64,000 nucleotides of DNA from Symbiodinium natans (taxonomy: Eukaryota > Sar > Dinophyceae > Suessiales > Symbiodiniaceae): NCBI GenBank assembly GCA_905221605.1, contig CAJNDS010002190.1, forward strand, positions 1,520,788 through 1,584,787. Direction: 5' to 3'. How positions within the stretch are numbered: the first letter of the stretch is position 1; the number at the start of each line of letters is the position of its first letter. Under the pieces are notes generated by a model. It was not told the DNA's origin. It saw only the letters and a program-made list of their open reading frames with translations, and ran no database searches. Both the position numbers and the translations under genes were made by a program. This document shows positions 1 to 10,556 of this stretch, in pieces.

Positions 1-27
1 ATCGTGCCTCTGGAAGGCCACCCTAAA

Positions 28-88
28 CCCTAAACCCTAAACCCTAAACCCTAAACCCTAAACCCTAAACCCTAAACCCTAAACCCTA
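28..88. repeat. CCCTAAA array (telomere-like)
   Basis: A run of about eight AAACCCT units lies close to the left edge but does not reach it, and inverted TTTAGGG blocks follow at 128-150, 369-433 and 568-622. It is therefore interstitial rather than a chromosome end. Confidence 0.9.
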
Positions 89-167
89 TGCTTTCTACGC
101 CCGTTGTTGGCATGCAGGGCTTGCATCGGATTTAGGGTTTAGGGTTTAGGCAGTTTAGGCTTTAGGG

Positions 168-269
168 TTGGGATGTTCCCCCTTTATACTAACAGTCCTT
201 AATCGGGATTGTAGCACCCCCTACTATAATCCCTACTAAGGACTGTTAGTATACGGGGGAACATCCCAA
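168..269. mobile_element. Hairpin element family A, copy 1
   Basis: An inverted-repeat element of about 100 bp begins TTGGGATGTTCCC and ends GGGAACATCCCAA, with inner arms matching ACAGTCCTTA/TAAGGACTGT. At least nine more copies lie in the window (9724, 10557, 18670, 20641, 21987, 26637, 31033, 33538, 48748). There is no transposase, so it fits a nonautonomous MITE-like element. Confidence 0.8.
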
Positions 270-633
270 GTTTAGGGTATTTAGGCCTTTAGTTGGGTTT
301 CCAGGTACAGGGGCATAGGGTTTGGGCTTCTGGGCTGCTGAAGAAAAAAGCTTCCATGCGCGGCTAGGAGATTTAGGGTTTAGGGTTTAGGGTTTAGGGT
401 TTAGGGTTTAGGGTTTAGGGTTTAGGGTTTAAGGGTGAGTCTTCTCGGCTGCCTCTCCAGGGATAGAGCAGCCATGGTAATTAAGCTGAAGATATGAACA
501 AGACACCTTTTTGTTGAAGGTTCACTTCGGTCCACAAGGCCACCGAAGAGCCTAAGACATCTTGGGGGTTTAGGGTTTAGGGTTTAGGGTTTAGGGTTTA
601 GGGTTTAGGGTTTAGGGTTTAGGATCTCGAGCC

Positions 634-3600
634 ATGCTTCCTGGGTCTCGAGAAGGACAGAATGTTCTCCCTGAGCGCCCTGAGTTTGATGGCCTGGCAG
701 CGGACCGCCAGTTGACCGTCTGTGGTCTCGACGGTTCAGAAGTGCGGCTTCCTCTTGAAGACAACATGACTGTGGAGGGCTTGGCTAAGAGCGTCGCAGG
801 AAGGATCGGCTTGCCGCCACTAGGTAGCCCTTTGGGAGAGTGGGTTTGTAAAGAGATCCTCGTTGTGAATATGTTTAAGGAGGATGAGGGGCTTTAGGGG
901 TTAGGGTTTAAACCCTAAACCCTAAACCCTAAACCCTAAACTCTAAACCCTAAACCTTAAACCCTAAACCCTAAACCCTAAACCCTTTGAAGGGCCACCA
1001 GCCAAGTTGGGTGGCACGCTTGTCCTGGCGTCTGGCGGCCATGCCCTGAACGATTCCCAGCCGCTGTTGGAGCAAGTTCAGGGCGATGCCATCACGTACG
1101 TGGTCCAACAAGTTGCTCGGTTTAGGGTTTGGGGTTTGGGGTTTGGGGTTCAGGGTTCAGGGTTTAGGGTTTAGATTCGTCTTTTCCCTTTTTGGTTGTA
1201 AGTCAGAGGGTCCTATTCAGGGTTTTTCAGAATGCTAAGTGCGTCCAGGTTGGTGCAGCACATGCGGCAGTTGCCCTTCTGCGAGCCTTCGACGGCAAAC
1301 GCCTGAGCATGATCGACGCAGACGCAAAAGAGTCAATCTCTTCGTTGAGACTGTGGGACGACCAGAATCTCAACAATGTTGAACTGCCAAAAGGCTTGCA
1401 GTCCTTGAGCTTCGGAAAATATTTCAATCAGAGCTTGGAGAATGTAACCTTGCCTGGAAGTTTGCAGTCCTTGACCTTCGGAGAAGAGTTTGATGAGAGC
1501 TTGGGGAACGTGGCCTTGCCAGCGAGCTTGCAGTCCTTGACCTTCGGAGAAGAGTTCAACCAGAGCTTGGAGAATGTGTCCCTGCCTGCCAACTTGCAGT
1601 CCTTGACCTTTGGACGTTTCTTCGGCCAGAGCTTGCAGAATGTGGCCTTGCCTGACAGCTTGCAGTCCTTGACCTTCGGAGAAGTGTTTAATCAGAGCTT
1701 GGAGAATGTGGCCCTGCCTGCCAACTTGCAGTCATTGACCTTCGGAGAGGAGTTTAATCAGAGCTTGGAGAATGTGGCTTTGCCTGCTAGCTTGCGGTCC
1801 TTGACCTTCGGCTTTCGTTTCAATCAGAGTTTGGAGAACGTGGCTTTGCCTGGCAGCTTGCAGTGCCTGAGCTTCGGAGTCATGTTCAACCAGAGCTTGG
1901 AGAATGTGGCCTTTCCGGGGAGCTTGCGTTCCTTGACCTGCGGATTCCAGTTCAACCAGAGTTTGGAGAATGTGGCCTTGCCTGGCAGCTTGCAGTCCTT
2001 GATCTTCGGAAGCAGGTTCAACCAGAGTTTGGACCATGTGGCCTTGCCTGCCAACTTGCAGTCCTTGACCCTCGGATATGGTTTCAATCAGAACTTGGAG
2101 AATGTGGCCTTGCCTGGCAGCCTGCGGTCCTTGACCCTCGAGTTCCATTTCAAGCAGAGTTTAGCATGTGCAAAGGAAGAAGCTGCAAGAAAGCTCGCTG
2201 AACTGCAGCCCCTTATTTTACGAGCCATTGATATTCAGACTCACTTGGTTGCCACTCTGATCTCGCGCAAGGATGACACGGGCATTGATTGCGAACTTGA
2301 GACTCCGAGTTTTTATGTTTCCGGTGGAGCCAAGCGAGTGAGTATCACTTGCAGTTGCCAGCCTAGGACTAGGTGCCGTGTCAAACAACCCGTTGTATGT
2401 AGGGGTGATTGTATTAATGTGTTTGCGGGTAGGGTTGAGGCTCTATTTTGTAGGAGTGTTGAACAGGGTGGTGTGCCTGAGCGTACCTTACTCTGCAAAC
2501 TTGGGGTTGTTCATCCTACTTTAAATAGAGCAATGACCTCTCCGGTCCTTGCATCGGCTGCTTTGCCGTTGCTGGACATACTACCCATTAAAGTGGGTGG
2601 CGTTGCCGTGCACCAGGAAGTGCTTGCTCAGATGTCTGCATTTGTGTCGGATGGGAAGTGGTCTTGGGGCTCCAGGCACACTGTTGGTAGATGCTGCTGG
2701 GTTTTGTTGCTGGTTGATTTTGTGGCCTCTTTCGGACTTCATCGGAGTTTTATTCATAGCAGACTTCCCATCGGCAAAGCTGTGCGCAGATTCCGAGATT
2801 TAATGTTGCACATTCTGGCGCTGCACGGCTGCAAGGCTGAGGCAGTCACAGGGCTTTCTACTCTTAAAACTGTCGGTTTAGGTCATACCTCCGGCTTGAC
2901 TTGCCTCCGCCGGTTCAGCCACCCTAATGCCATCTGGTGTTTTGTACTTCGTCTTGGTAACAAGGTCGTGCCGAAACCCTCTCATAAAAAATCAATCGCT
3001 TCACTTATTCCAGATTGGTCTTTCTTGAGTGTAGGCCTTCCATCGCTGTGACTTCTTTCGGCTTGATGTGGATCACACTCCGGATGCTCGTGCGGCTACG
3101 TGAGGATAGTGAATAAAAAAATTTCAAGCAGAGTTTGGACACTCTGGCCTTGCCTGGCAGCTTGCAGTCCTTGACCTTCGGTGATGAGTTTAATCAGAGC
3201 TTGGAGAATGTGGCCTTGCCTGGCAGCTTGCAGTCCTTGACTTTTGGACCCCATTTCAACCGGAGTTTGGAGAATCTGGCTTTGCCTGCCAGCTTGCGCT
3301 CCTTGACTTTCGGGCGCCATTTCAGGCAGAGTTTGGAGAACGTGGCTTTGCCTGGCAGCTTGCAGTCCTTGACCTTCGGAGAAGAGTTCAATCAGAGCTT
3401 GGAGAGTGTGGCCTTGCCTGGCAGCTTGCAGTCCTTGACCTTCGGAAGCAGGTTCAACCAGAGTTTGGACAATGTGGCCTTGCCTGCCAACTTGCAGTCC
3501 TTGACCTTCGGAGAAGAGTTCAATCAGAGCTTGGAGAGTGTGGCCTTGCCTGGCAGCTTGCAGTCCGTGACCTTCGGAAGCAGGTTCAACCAGAGTTTGG

Positions 3601-4175
3601 ACAATGTGGCCTTGCCTGCCAACTTGCAGTCCTTGACCTTTGGACGTCTATTTAACCAGAGCTTGCAGAATGCTGCCTTGCCTGGCAGCTTGCAGTCCTT
3701 GACCTTCGGTGATGAGTTTAATCAGAGCTTGGAGAATGTGGCCTTGCCTTCCAACTTGCAGTCCTTGACCTTCGGGGATGAGTTTAATCAGAGCTTGGAG
3801 AATGTGGTCTTGCCTGGCCGCTTGCAGTCCTTGACCTTCGGAGATGAGTTTAACCAGAACTTGGAGAATGTCACGTTGCCTGGCAGCTTGCAGTTCTTGA
3901 CTTTCGGAGATGAGTTTAACCAGAGCTTGGAGAACGTGGCCTGGCCTGGCAGCCTGCGGTCCTTGGCCTTGTTCGATTTCCTCGATTGCAACCAGAGTTT
4001 GGAATCTCTGGCGTTGCCGTGTGGGCTTGATTGCCTAGATGCTGCGGGTTTACGTGTTGTTGTGCACAGCGTCGTCGAAAGAAGGGAAGGCGAGCGAGCC
4101 CTAAAGACGGCAACAATCCGAGTGCCTATTCCCCCCCCTCCCCCCTCCCCCCTACATAAAGTCAAGGCTTCGTAG
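634..4175 (+). CDS. Ubiquitin-like domain / FNIP-repeat protein, four exons
   Basis: Proposed exons are 634-823, 1002-1119, 1221-2162 and 3137-4175. Exon 1 starts at ATG 634 and with exon 2 encodes a ubiquitin-like fold (QLTVCGLDGSEVRLPL, then TLVLASGGHALNDSQPLLEQ and DAITYVVQQVA). Exons 3 and 4 encode about 25 tandem 22-residue units of the type LPGSLQSLTFG-xx-FNQSLENVA, which fits the FNIP repeat family (leucine-rich, known from Dictyostelium and giant viruses, probably a binding surface). The last units degenerate, followed by a charged, proline-rich tail. Intron 1 (GT 824, AG 1000-1001) holds a CCCTAAA block; intron 2 (GT 1120, AG 1219-1220) starts with GTTTAGGG. Phases agree at every junction (1, 2, then 2 across the insertion). 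Exon 2 could instead start at 993. The repeats are interrupted at 2162 by a 974-bp insertion that changes the frame. Removing it restores the FNIP frame exactly, so the gene is either disrupted or the insert is spliced. The molecular role is not known. Confidence 0.75.
2163..3051 (+). CDS. Unrecognised ORF inside the insertion, read in frame from the FNIP repeats
   Basis: About 296 codons stay open in the upstream FNIP frame across almost the whole insertion and stop at TGA 3049-3051, followed by a ~60-bp 3' tail and the A run. Composition is mixed (Cys-rich early part, hydrophobic middle around WVLLLVDFVASFGL, basic C-terminus), unlike the flanking repeats. I recognise no domain. It could be the 3' end of a retrotransposon ORF or of a retroposed host mRNA. 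If transcribed without removal it would make a chimera of 12 FNIP units plus this tail. Confidence 0.35.
2163..3120 (+). mobile_element. Retroposon-like insertion with 16-bp target duplication and A tail
   Basis: The exact 16-mer ATTTCAAGCAGAGTTT lies at 2147-2162 and again at 3121-3136, splitting one FNIP unit. The 958 bp between ends in AATAAA plus an A run (3112-3120) just before the second copy. Direct duplication, a 3' A run and a polyadenylation-like hexamer are the marks of target-primed reverse transcription, so a 5'-truncated LINE, SINE or processed transcript is likely. No dinoflagellate spliced-leader relic is visible at the 5' end. Intron interpretation is weaker, because no register of the duplicated 16-mer gives a GT-AG pair. 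Confidence 0.6.
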
Positions 4176-4461
4176 CCGTTTCTGCTCAGGATCAGTACTA
4201 CCCTAAGCCCTAAGCCCTAAGCCCTAAACCCTAAACCCTAAAACCCTAAACCCTAAACCCTAAACCCCTGGTTCCTGAATTTGGAGGGTTGAGGGTTTAG
4301 GGTTTAGGGTTTAGGGTTTAGGGTTCCCTTGGACCGCTCTGGGGGGGAAGGGGGGGCTGGGAGAACGGTGTTCGATGGCCCTCCACCAATCCGGCCAGAG
4401 CTGCTCTTCGCACCTGGCGCTGTCGGGCTTCCGCATCCCCCAACCTCCAGAGCATCCAAAA

Positions 4462-4570
4462 CCCTAAGGATCCATGTACCCATATAGTATATACTTGGGC
4501 CCTAAAGCTACTATATAGGAACCCCTTTAAGGCCCAAGTATGTACTATATAGGTACATGGATCCTTAGGG
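4462..4570. mobile_element. Hairpin element family B
   Basis: A near-perfect inverted repeat: CCCTAAGGATCCATGTACC on the left and GGTACATGGATCCTTAGGG on the right, with inner arms around TATACTTGGGCC. Related copies or halves occur at 5101-5239, 9930-10018, 10119-10213, 11880-11960, 44822-44925 and 55080-55138. Confidence 0.8.
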
Positions 4571-4989
4571 AGACTCTAAATCCTAAACCCTACGGCCCAA
4601 GCCTCCTGACCCCAAGCTCAGGGAGAGAACCCTTCAGCCTATGAGCCCTAACTGTTCAGGTTTTCCGGGGTTTGTGGTTTTCTGTTCCAGGTAGGCCCTT
4701 GGGACATTTTATACTTTCCCTTATTGGGTTTAAGAGGATCATATTCAGGAATATTTTTCAGAGGGCTTTAAGGGCCATCCCAGTGTTAACCCTGAAACCC
4801 TATGCGCCACTTCCTCCACGTAAATTGGCTGTTCTCTGAAAAGGAAACCTAAACCCCAGACTCTTCCCCCACAGGGTTTAGCGGGCATTTGGGTTTCAGG
4901 GTTCGAAGAATTTTAGGGTTCGGGTTCAGGGTTTAAGGTTTAGTAGTTTATGTCCATCTTTTTGGATCTATGTAGGGGTTTAGGGTACT

Positions 4990-5098
4990 ACAGGGGTCGG
5001 AATAGGTACAAACAGTATTCGCTTCTGGCCCTATATAGTTCTACAAAATGACCCCCAAACCCTGTTCTAACTATTCAGGCCCGTTTATTGAATACCTG
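4990..5098. mobile_element. Hairpin-type element family C
   Basis: About 105 bp beginning CAGGGGTCGGAATA and ending near ATTCAGGCCC. Copies at 47881-47983, 54907-55008 and 63427-63525 share the start, a central TATACTA-like core and the AGGCCCCTA end. Confidence 0.65.
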
Positions 5099-5153
5099 GG
5101 CCTTAAAGTACTTCCTACAGAGAGGGACTTTGGGGCCCAAGTATATAATATTG

Positions 5154-5239
5154 AGGTACATGGACCCGTAGGGTAACCCTAAACCCTAAACCCGAAACCC
5201 TAAACCCTAAACCCTAATAAGGTACATGGACCCGTAGGG
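5154..5239. repeat. 20-bp direct duplication flanking a CCCTAAA block
   Basis: AGGTACATGGACCCGTAGGG occurs at 5154-5173 and again at 5220-5239, on either side of 46 bp of CCCTAAA-type repeat. It lies in the right arm of a family B hairpin, so the repeat block is younger than that element. Confidence 0.85.
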
Positions 5240-6732
5240 CCTTAGGGTAAAGGCTTTAGCGCAGGACCTGCCCCGTGTCCACCCCCGTAAGAACTAAGCG
5301 TCCCAACACCCTGGCTCCAAGAAGTCCTGCACGTCTGGGTTTAGGGTTTAGGGTTTAGGGTTTAGGGTTTAGGGTTTTGGGTTTAGGGTTTAGGGTTTAG
5401 GGTTTAGGGTTTAGTGAGCCTTACATGAGGGTTTACGAAAATAGGGTGCTTCCAAATGAGACCCTCAAATAGTAGGATTCCCGTATAATCAAGGCCCCAA
5501 TAAGGTAAGCCGAATTTCGGAAACCCCCCACAGAGTCATGAAAGCCACATGCTCATGAGAGAGGGTTGAGGGTTTGGGGTTTGTAGCTTGGTGGGATTTA
5601 TGGGGTTTGTGGTGTGGCTGAGAGTTTATGTCTCAGGGTTTAAACTTAGCTTCTTCACTTTGCAGAACTGCGCCCGAAACTGCAGGACCCCACCTGCAAG
5701 CCCCAGGCCGTAAACCTTGAACCCTCAAACCCAGAGCCCAAAGAGTTCTAAGCCCTAAACCCTAAGTCCTAAGCCCTAAGTCCTAAGCCCTAAACCCTAA
5801 GTCCTAAGCCCTAAGTCCTAAGCCCTAAGTCCTAAGTCCTAAATCAGAAGAACTGTCCCTATGCCTCCTTGCCCTGCACAGCCGAAACCTGGCCCTCCAA
5901 CCCTAAAATTTGGGGCCTTAGGATGTTGGCTTATTGTTAGGGCCGTAGGGCTTTAGGGGTTCAGGGGTCAGGGCTTGGGGAGGTTTACGGCTTTACGGGC
6001 TTTAGGGTGTCTAGGTTCTAGGGTTGGGTCTTGAGGTTTATCCTAAGCTGAAACCTTCACACCACATGGCCCAACCTCCGTGCCTCAACCCTTAACCCTC
6101 AACTTCTAGAGTCCTAAATCCTTAAACCCTGTAAACGCCCGTATACCGTCATATACCCCTAACCACCACAAAACCTAAACCCGGGAGCCTTACGCCCTAA
6201 ACACTAAACCCTAAACCCTTAGCTCCATTAAACACCCCTAGAACGCGGGCAACCTAAAACCCTGAACCCCTGAAGCAGCCCTACAACCTGGAAAACCTTA
6301 AACCCTCAACCCTAAACCCTGAACCCCCCCTTAAACACCCCTAGAACCAGGGCAACCTTAAACCCTAAACACGATAAACACTAAAACCCCTTCAACACTA
6401 AAACCTTGGGAACCTTAAACCCTAAACTGTAAGCCCCCTTAAACACCCCTAGAACCAGGGCAACCGTAAGCTCCAAACGCCATAAGCCTTAAAACCCCCT
6501 TAAACACCCCTAAACCCTAAACCCTCTTAACCCCCCTACAAACAGGGCAATCTTAAACCCTAAACTCTATAAACCCCAAAACCCCTTAAACACCCCCAAA
6601 CCCTAACTCTAAACCATAAACCCTACACCCAAAACCCTAAACCCTAAACCCCAAACCCTAAACCCCAAACCCTAAACCCTAAACCCTAAACCCTAAACCC
6701 TAAACCCTAAACCCTAAACCCTTGGGATCCAG

Positions 6733-6821
6733 GCGGGCGTCCAGCTCCGACGCAGTACGGCGACCCGTCAGTCTCCGCGACGGCGCGGGGGCAGCGGGAT
6801 GGAGCACTGCGCGTGCTCAAA
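6733..6821 (+). CDS. Candidate exon, unknown protein
   Basis: A GC-rich island between two repeat arrays. After AG 6731-6732 one frame reads RPAPTQYGDPSVSATARGQR, up to a possible GTTTGAGG donor. No homology is recognised; only the open frame and island character support it. Confidence 0.35.
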
Positions 6822-7297
6822 GTTTGAGGGTTTATAGGGTTTAGGGTTTAGGGTTTAGGGTTTAGGGTTTAGGGTTTAGGGTTTAGGGTTTAGGGTTTAG
6901 GGTTTAGGGTTTGCGCAGCACCTCGCAGAGTCTTGTTCGAATGGGTTATGTGCAAGGTCCGCCAGCGAGCAAGTGTCCCGAAAGATTCATGTACCCTAAA
7001 CCCTAAATCCTTTCCCCCTAACCCAGATACTTGGACCCAAGAGTGACTATAGCCACAGGGTCCAAGCACATATCCTTCAAAGGCTCCCCGAGATGGGGAT
7101 ACCGCGAAGTATCCCCCCAAAGAAACAAATCTACCTTACCAAAGGAACCCCCCCACCCCAAAAAAAAAAAAAAAAAATCTAAACCCGAAGCCCTACACAA
7201 TCAACCTTAAACAGAACCTTAAGAAATCACGGGCTCCGAACGCCGGATGCCTGAAATTCGAGGGTTTCGGGCTGGGCGTAAGTGGCGCCCTTTGCAG

Positions 7298-7345
7298 GAA
7301 CGAAACCTGCTGCTCTCAGACAAGCTGCCAGGAACTGAGAGCAGG
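7298..7345 (+). CDS. Candidate 16-codon exon
   Basis: Acceptor GCGCCCTTTGCAG, then ERNLLLSDKLPGTESR, ending AGG just before GTTTAGG. The AGG|GTTTAG boundary in phase 0 recurs at several other exons here. Function unknown. Confidence 0.4.
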
Positions 7346-7657
7346 GTTTAGGTTTTGGGGTTTAGGTTATTTTCTATTGGGTGTAATTATGGCTCATATA
7401 CGGCCATCCAGCTCTGAACTCACAGACGCCCATGTCAGCAGTGGCCGAAAAGTGGGTTAATTATACCCCTCGACCTCCATGTGCGCAGTGCAAGGGTGGG
7501 GACTTGGAGATTTGGAATTAACTTGAAAGTTCCGTTGACCCTTGTGCAGTTCCGCTTGCCGCAGCCTTGTGCTTGGACGTAGGGCCGAGCTGCCGACTTG
7601 CTCTGTTCTTTCTTTCATTTTCGCTGTTGCGCTTCGTGTCCTTGAGTCCGAAACGGA

Positions 7658-7876
7658 ATGGCCCATGATTTCGGGCCCTGGGATCTGTGCGCGCTGACGG
7701 CTGCGGAGCTCAACGAGCAGCTGGACCTGAAAAGCCCCGAGGCGCTCCGGCAGCTCATCCTCGCTGCGACCCTAAACCCTAACCCTAAACCCTAAACCCT
7801 AAACCCTAAACCGTCAGAGCAGACGGTTGTGGCTGCGCAGCCGGAAACGGATGTGGCCTCCGAGTTCAACGACTAG
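7658..7876 (+). CDS. Small two-exon gene with a CCCTAAA intron (GC-AG)
   Basis: ATG 7658 opens 36 codons (MAHDFGPWDLCALTAAELNE and on). A 54-bp interval 7766-7819 starts GC, ends AG and is mainly CCCTAAA repeat. Exon 2 (7820-7876) joins in phase 0, reads QTVVAAQPETDVASEFND and ends at TAG. The predicted protein is about 54 residues, acidic, with no recognised domain. Confidence 0.55.
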
Positions 7877-8910
7877 CGGCTGGCATGCGAGGTTGGCGTC
7901 TTTGCCAGCACCTTTTTGTGTACCCGACATATTAGGGAGGGGCCGCCTCATGGTAGTAATCGCAGATGGGGCCCCAATTTGGAGAATCCCCAAATAAACC
8001 CTAAAGTATTTACTTCGAACATCCCCACCCTGCAGGTATGGAATTTGCGGGCTCGCCCTCGGGGTTGGGTGCTCCAGGGATTCTTTGGCTGGGTTGAGGG
8101 TTCAGGGCTCAGGGTTCAGGGAATTGTGTAGGGTTTAGGGTATAATCTGGGGTTGGGCACTCCAGGGAGTCTCTGCATACCCTTTCGGGCTGGGCACTCG
8201 GGGGATTCTCTGGATATATTCTGGGGTTGGGCACTGCATTCTGTGGGGATAGTCTGGGGATGGACACTCCAAGGATTCTCCGGCGGCACGCTAGGGAGTT
8301 TAGGATTTCTGGTCTAGGGTGCCTTGAAGACAAATACTACCCTGACCCGTGACCCACAGCCCGAAACCTCTACCTAAACCCCCAAACCTAACCCCAAACC
8401 CCCCCCCCAAAAAAAAAAAAAAAAAAACTTTGGGGTTTACACTGTCCTGGACAACATCCTCATGGACTCATACCTCAGCCCTAAACTCCTGAACCTAACT
8501 TCCTGAGTGCTGCTTTCTCCCTAAACCCCTAACCTCTCAAAATTCAACACCTTAACCCTACACCCAGAACCTGAAGCTGAACCTAACTTCCTGAGCTCTG
8601 CTTTCGCCCTATAAATGCCTAACCTCTCAAGATTCAACACCTTAACCCTACACCCAGAACCTGAAGCTATCCACCATTTAGCCCTAATTACATGCCAGGC
8701 GACCTCACTTGTGGGTTCTACACGTAAACCCGAGCAAACCCAGAAGCCCTCAGCACTGCAAGCTATCTCGGGTTTAGGGTTCAGGGTTTTCAGTCTAGGG
8801 AACCTCAAAACACCTTAGGCCCTAAGCCCTAAACCCTAAACCCTAAACCCCTAAACCCTAAACTCTAAACCCTAAACCCTAAACCCTAAACCCCCAAACC
8901 CCCCCCTAAG

Positions 8911-8988
8911 GCACTCGGTGCCCATGAAGCTCAAGCTGAGCCATCCTGCGGGCATCTCCGCCACTGCAGCACAAGCCACAGCCCCGGC
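8911..8988 (+). CDS. Candidate exon
   Basis: After an AAG acceptor at the end of a C-rich repeat, the frame HSVPMKLKLSHPAGISATAA stays open to a GT at 8989. No domain is recognised. Confidence 0.35.
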
Positions 8989-9325
8989 GTTTTTTCTTTT
9001 GCTTCATTTCGGGTTCAGTTATTGTTTTCGGGGGTTTAGGGTTTAGGGTTTAGGGTTTAGGGTTCGTTAGGGTTATGACTTACTTAGCAGCTGAACTCAG
9101 CACACCTTGCACTCTTTGGGACGCTATAATGCCCTATAGAACTGAAAGCGTACACTTTTGGGGGGGCTTATGAACTCAGCAACTAAGCCTAAATTGACCC
9201 TATTTACTGAAGATTTCACGCTTTTGGAAGTATTTGTGGGGTGGCTCTTAAGCAAATGGTATTAAAGGCATTGGCAGGATGTAGGGTGGTAGAGCGTCGT
9301 CTAGAGGGTTTCAGATGACTTATGT

Positions 9326-9914
9326 TTGTTTTTAAGTGCTTTTGAGGGCTGTGGGGGAGCAGGGTTCAGGATTCTCGGGGTGTTCGCGCATGGAGGGTTT
9401 GGGGTTCGAAGGGCGTTCGAGGCTATTCAGGTCGTGTTGGGTTTAGGGCTTGTGTGCTTTGCCTGCTTGCCGGTTTCTAGCCTTACTTGTCTTGCCGCGG
9501 AAGGAGGGAAAGTTTACGAGTTTGGGTTTTTTTTGGGGGGAGAGCCTACGACTGCCGGAATCATTCTTACCACTCCTAGGGTTTAGGGTTTAGGGTTTAG
9601 GGTTTAGGGTTTAGGGTTTAGGGTTTAGGGTAGCGCAGAAAAAGAAATCTCCTTTTCATGGCTCAGCACCATCGCCAGTGCTAGGCAGGAAACCCTCGAC
9701 CCGAAACATCTCAACCCTGAGCTTGGAATGTTTCCCCTTATACTAACCCTTCCTTAACAGGGATGCTAGTATAGACCCGATTAGACTCCCCATTAAGGAG
9801 TGTTAGTAGAAGGGGGAGCATCCCAACCCCAAACCCTAAACCCTAAAACCTAAACCCTAAGCCCTCAGCCATGAGCCTAAACATCTGAAACTTGGGCCCA
9901 CAAACACCACATGA
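9326..9914 (+). CDS. Three-exon gene; intron 1 is purely TTTAGGG
   Basis: Exons: about 9326-9580 (5' limit uncertain), 9629-9729 and 9869-9914. Exon 1 ends with GEPTTAGIILTTPR, its last codon AGG. The 48-bp intron 9581-9628 is nothing but TTTAGGG, starting GTTTAG and ending TTTAG. Exon 2 joins in phase 0 (SAEKEISFSWLSTIASARQE) and ends GGA-AT at the family A hairpin, whose GTTTCCCC supplies the next donor. Exon 3 (phase 2) reads HEPKHLKLGPTNTT and stops at TGA 9912-9914. The protein is unrecognised; exon 1 is partly hydrophobic. Confidence 0.6.
9724..9826. mobile_element. Hairpin element family A, copy 2
   Basis: Starts TTGGAATGTTTCCCC and ends GGGGGAGCATCCCAA, with TTAACAGGG/CATTAAGGA inner arms. 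It lies inside the predicted intron 9730-9868, its left terminal repeat holding the donor. Confidence 0.75.
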
Positions 9915-10014
9915 CGGGTCCTAAGGGCTTATGTACCTTTCTAGCATACAGTTGGGCCTTAAAAGAGATTTCCATATAAAACTTTAAACCCCAAATACAT
10001 ACTACAGAGGTACA

Positions 10015-10118
10015 CGTACCCTAAACCCTAAACCCTAAACCCTAAACCCTAAACCCTAAACCCTAAACCCTAAACCCTAAACCCTAAACCCTAAACCCTA
10101 AACCCTAAACCCTAAACC
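10015..10118. repeat. CCCTAAA array inside or at the edge of a family B hairpin
   Basis: About 14 near-perfect heptamers. The right half of a family B element follows directly (10119-10213), so the array may have replaced or split its left arm. Confidence 0.8.
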
Positions 10119-10252
10119 TACTGTAGCTATTTAGTATTGGGCCTTCAAAAGGGTTCCCATACAGGAGCTTTAGGGCCCAAGTATATACTACATAGGTACA
10201 TGGACGCTTCGGGAACGTTACGTGGGGTAGGATTGTAGTGTGAGAATCCCAG

Positions 10253-10305
10253 GCCCAGCTGTCGCCGCGAAGGATGAGGTGCAGCACAAGCCCTACTGCG
10301 CTTAG
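10253..10305 (+). CDS. Candidate terminal exon
   Basis: AATCCCAG acceptor, then AVAAKDEVQHKPYCA in frame to TAG 10303-10305. Charged residues and a clean stop favour coding; the upstream exon is not identified. Confidence 0.45.
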
Positions 10306-10556
10306 CGTTACAGAAAGGAGCGTGGTAGTTCAGGTGCGGTTTAGGGTTTAGGGTTTAGGGTTTAGGGTGTTCACGGGACAATCTCGCTTTTTTGCCGCCC
10401 TGGGGTGCGCCGCAGCATGGGAGCTCTGTGGCTTAGGGTGGCAACCCTAAGCCTCCAAGCCTCAAAGCCCGAACTCACCACACCCCTGAAGCCCAAAAGC
10501 TCTGAAAGCTCAAGCAGTCAAGCACCACTAAAAGCCTCAAGGTTTACAGCGTAGCA

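Larger units (their letters stand above)
1384..3990 (+). repeat. Tandem 66-bp FNIP-coding units
   Basis: Units of 66 bp (22 codons) run at 1384-2162 and 3137 to about 3990. A two-unit block of 132 bp is duplicated almost exactly (about 3378-3509 and 3510-3641, with one visible change, tccttgacc to tccgtgacc), which points to recent unequal exchange. Several open frames on the other strand here are shadows of the 66-bp periodicity. Confidence 0.85.
4176..6720. other. Gene-poor degenerate telomere-like repeat with hairpin elements
   Basis: Mostly diverged CCCTAAA/TTTAGGG with hairpins of families B (4462-4570, 5101-5239) and C (4990-5098). A CCCTAAGTCCTAAG variant array sits at 5755-5845. An island at 4340-4455 has open frames but no convincing boundaries. 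I see no supportable gene here. Confidence 0.6.

Noticed and set aside
171-267. Family A hairpins as rho-independent terminators or ncRNA genes
   Set aside because: They are dispersed, have conserved terminal repeats and variable centres, and lie in predicted introns; this is a eukaryotic genome.
1-433. A chromosome end with a true telomere at the left edge
   Set aside because: The arrays occur in both orientations, are short and interrupted by unique DNA and a hairpin, and continue across all 64 kb.
1732-2148. Minus-strand ORFs across the FNIP repeats (also 3096-3391 and 3788-4165)
   Set aside because: They mirror the 66-bp periodicity; the plus strand has the FNIP motif, splice context and upstream domain.
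2147-3136. The 974-bp insert as an ordinary spliceosomal intron
   Set aside because: No register of the duplicated 16-mer gives GT-AG, GC-AG or GA-AG ends, while the duplication and A tail fit retroposition.
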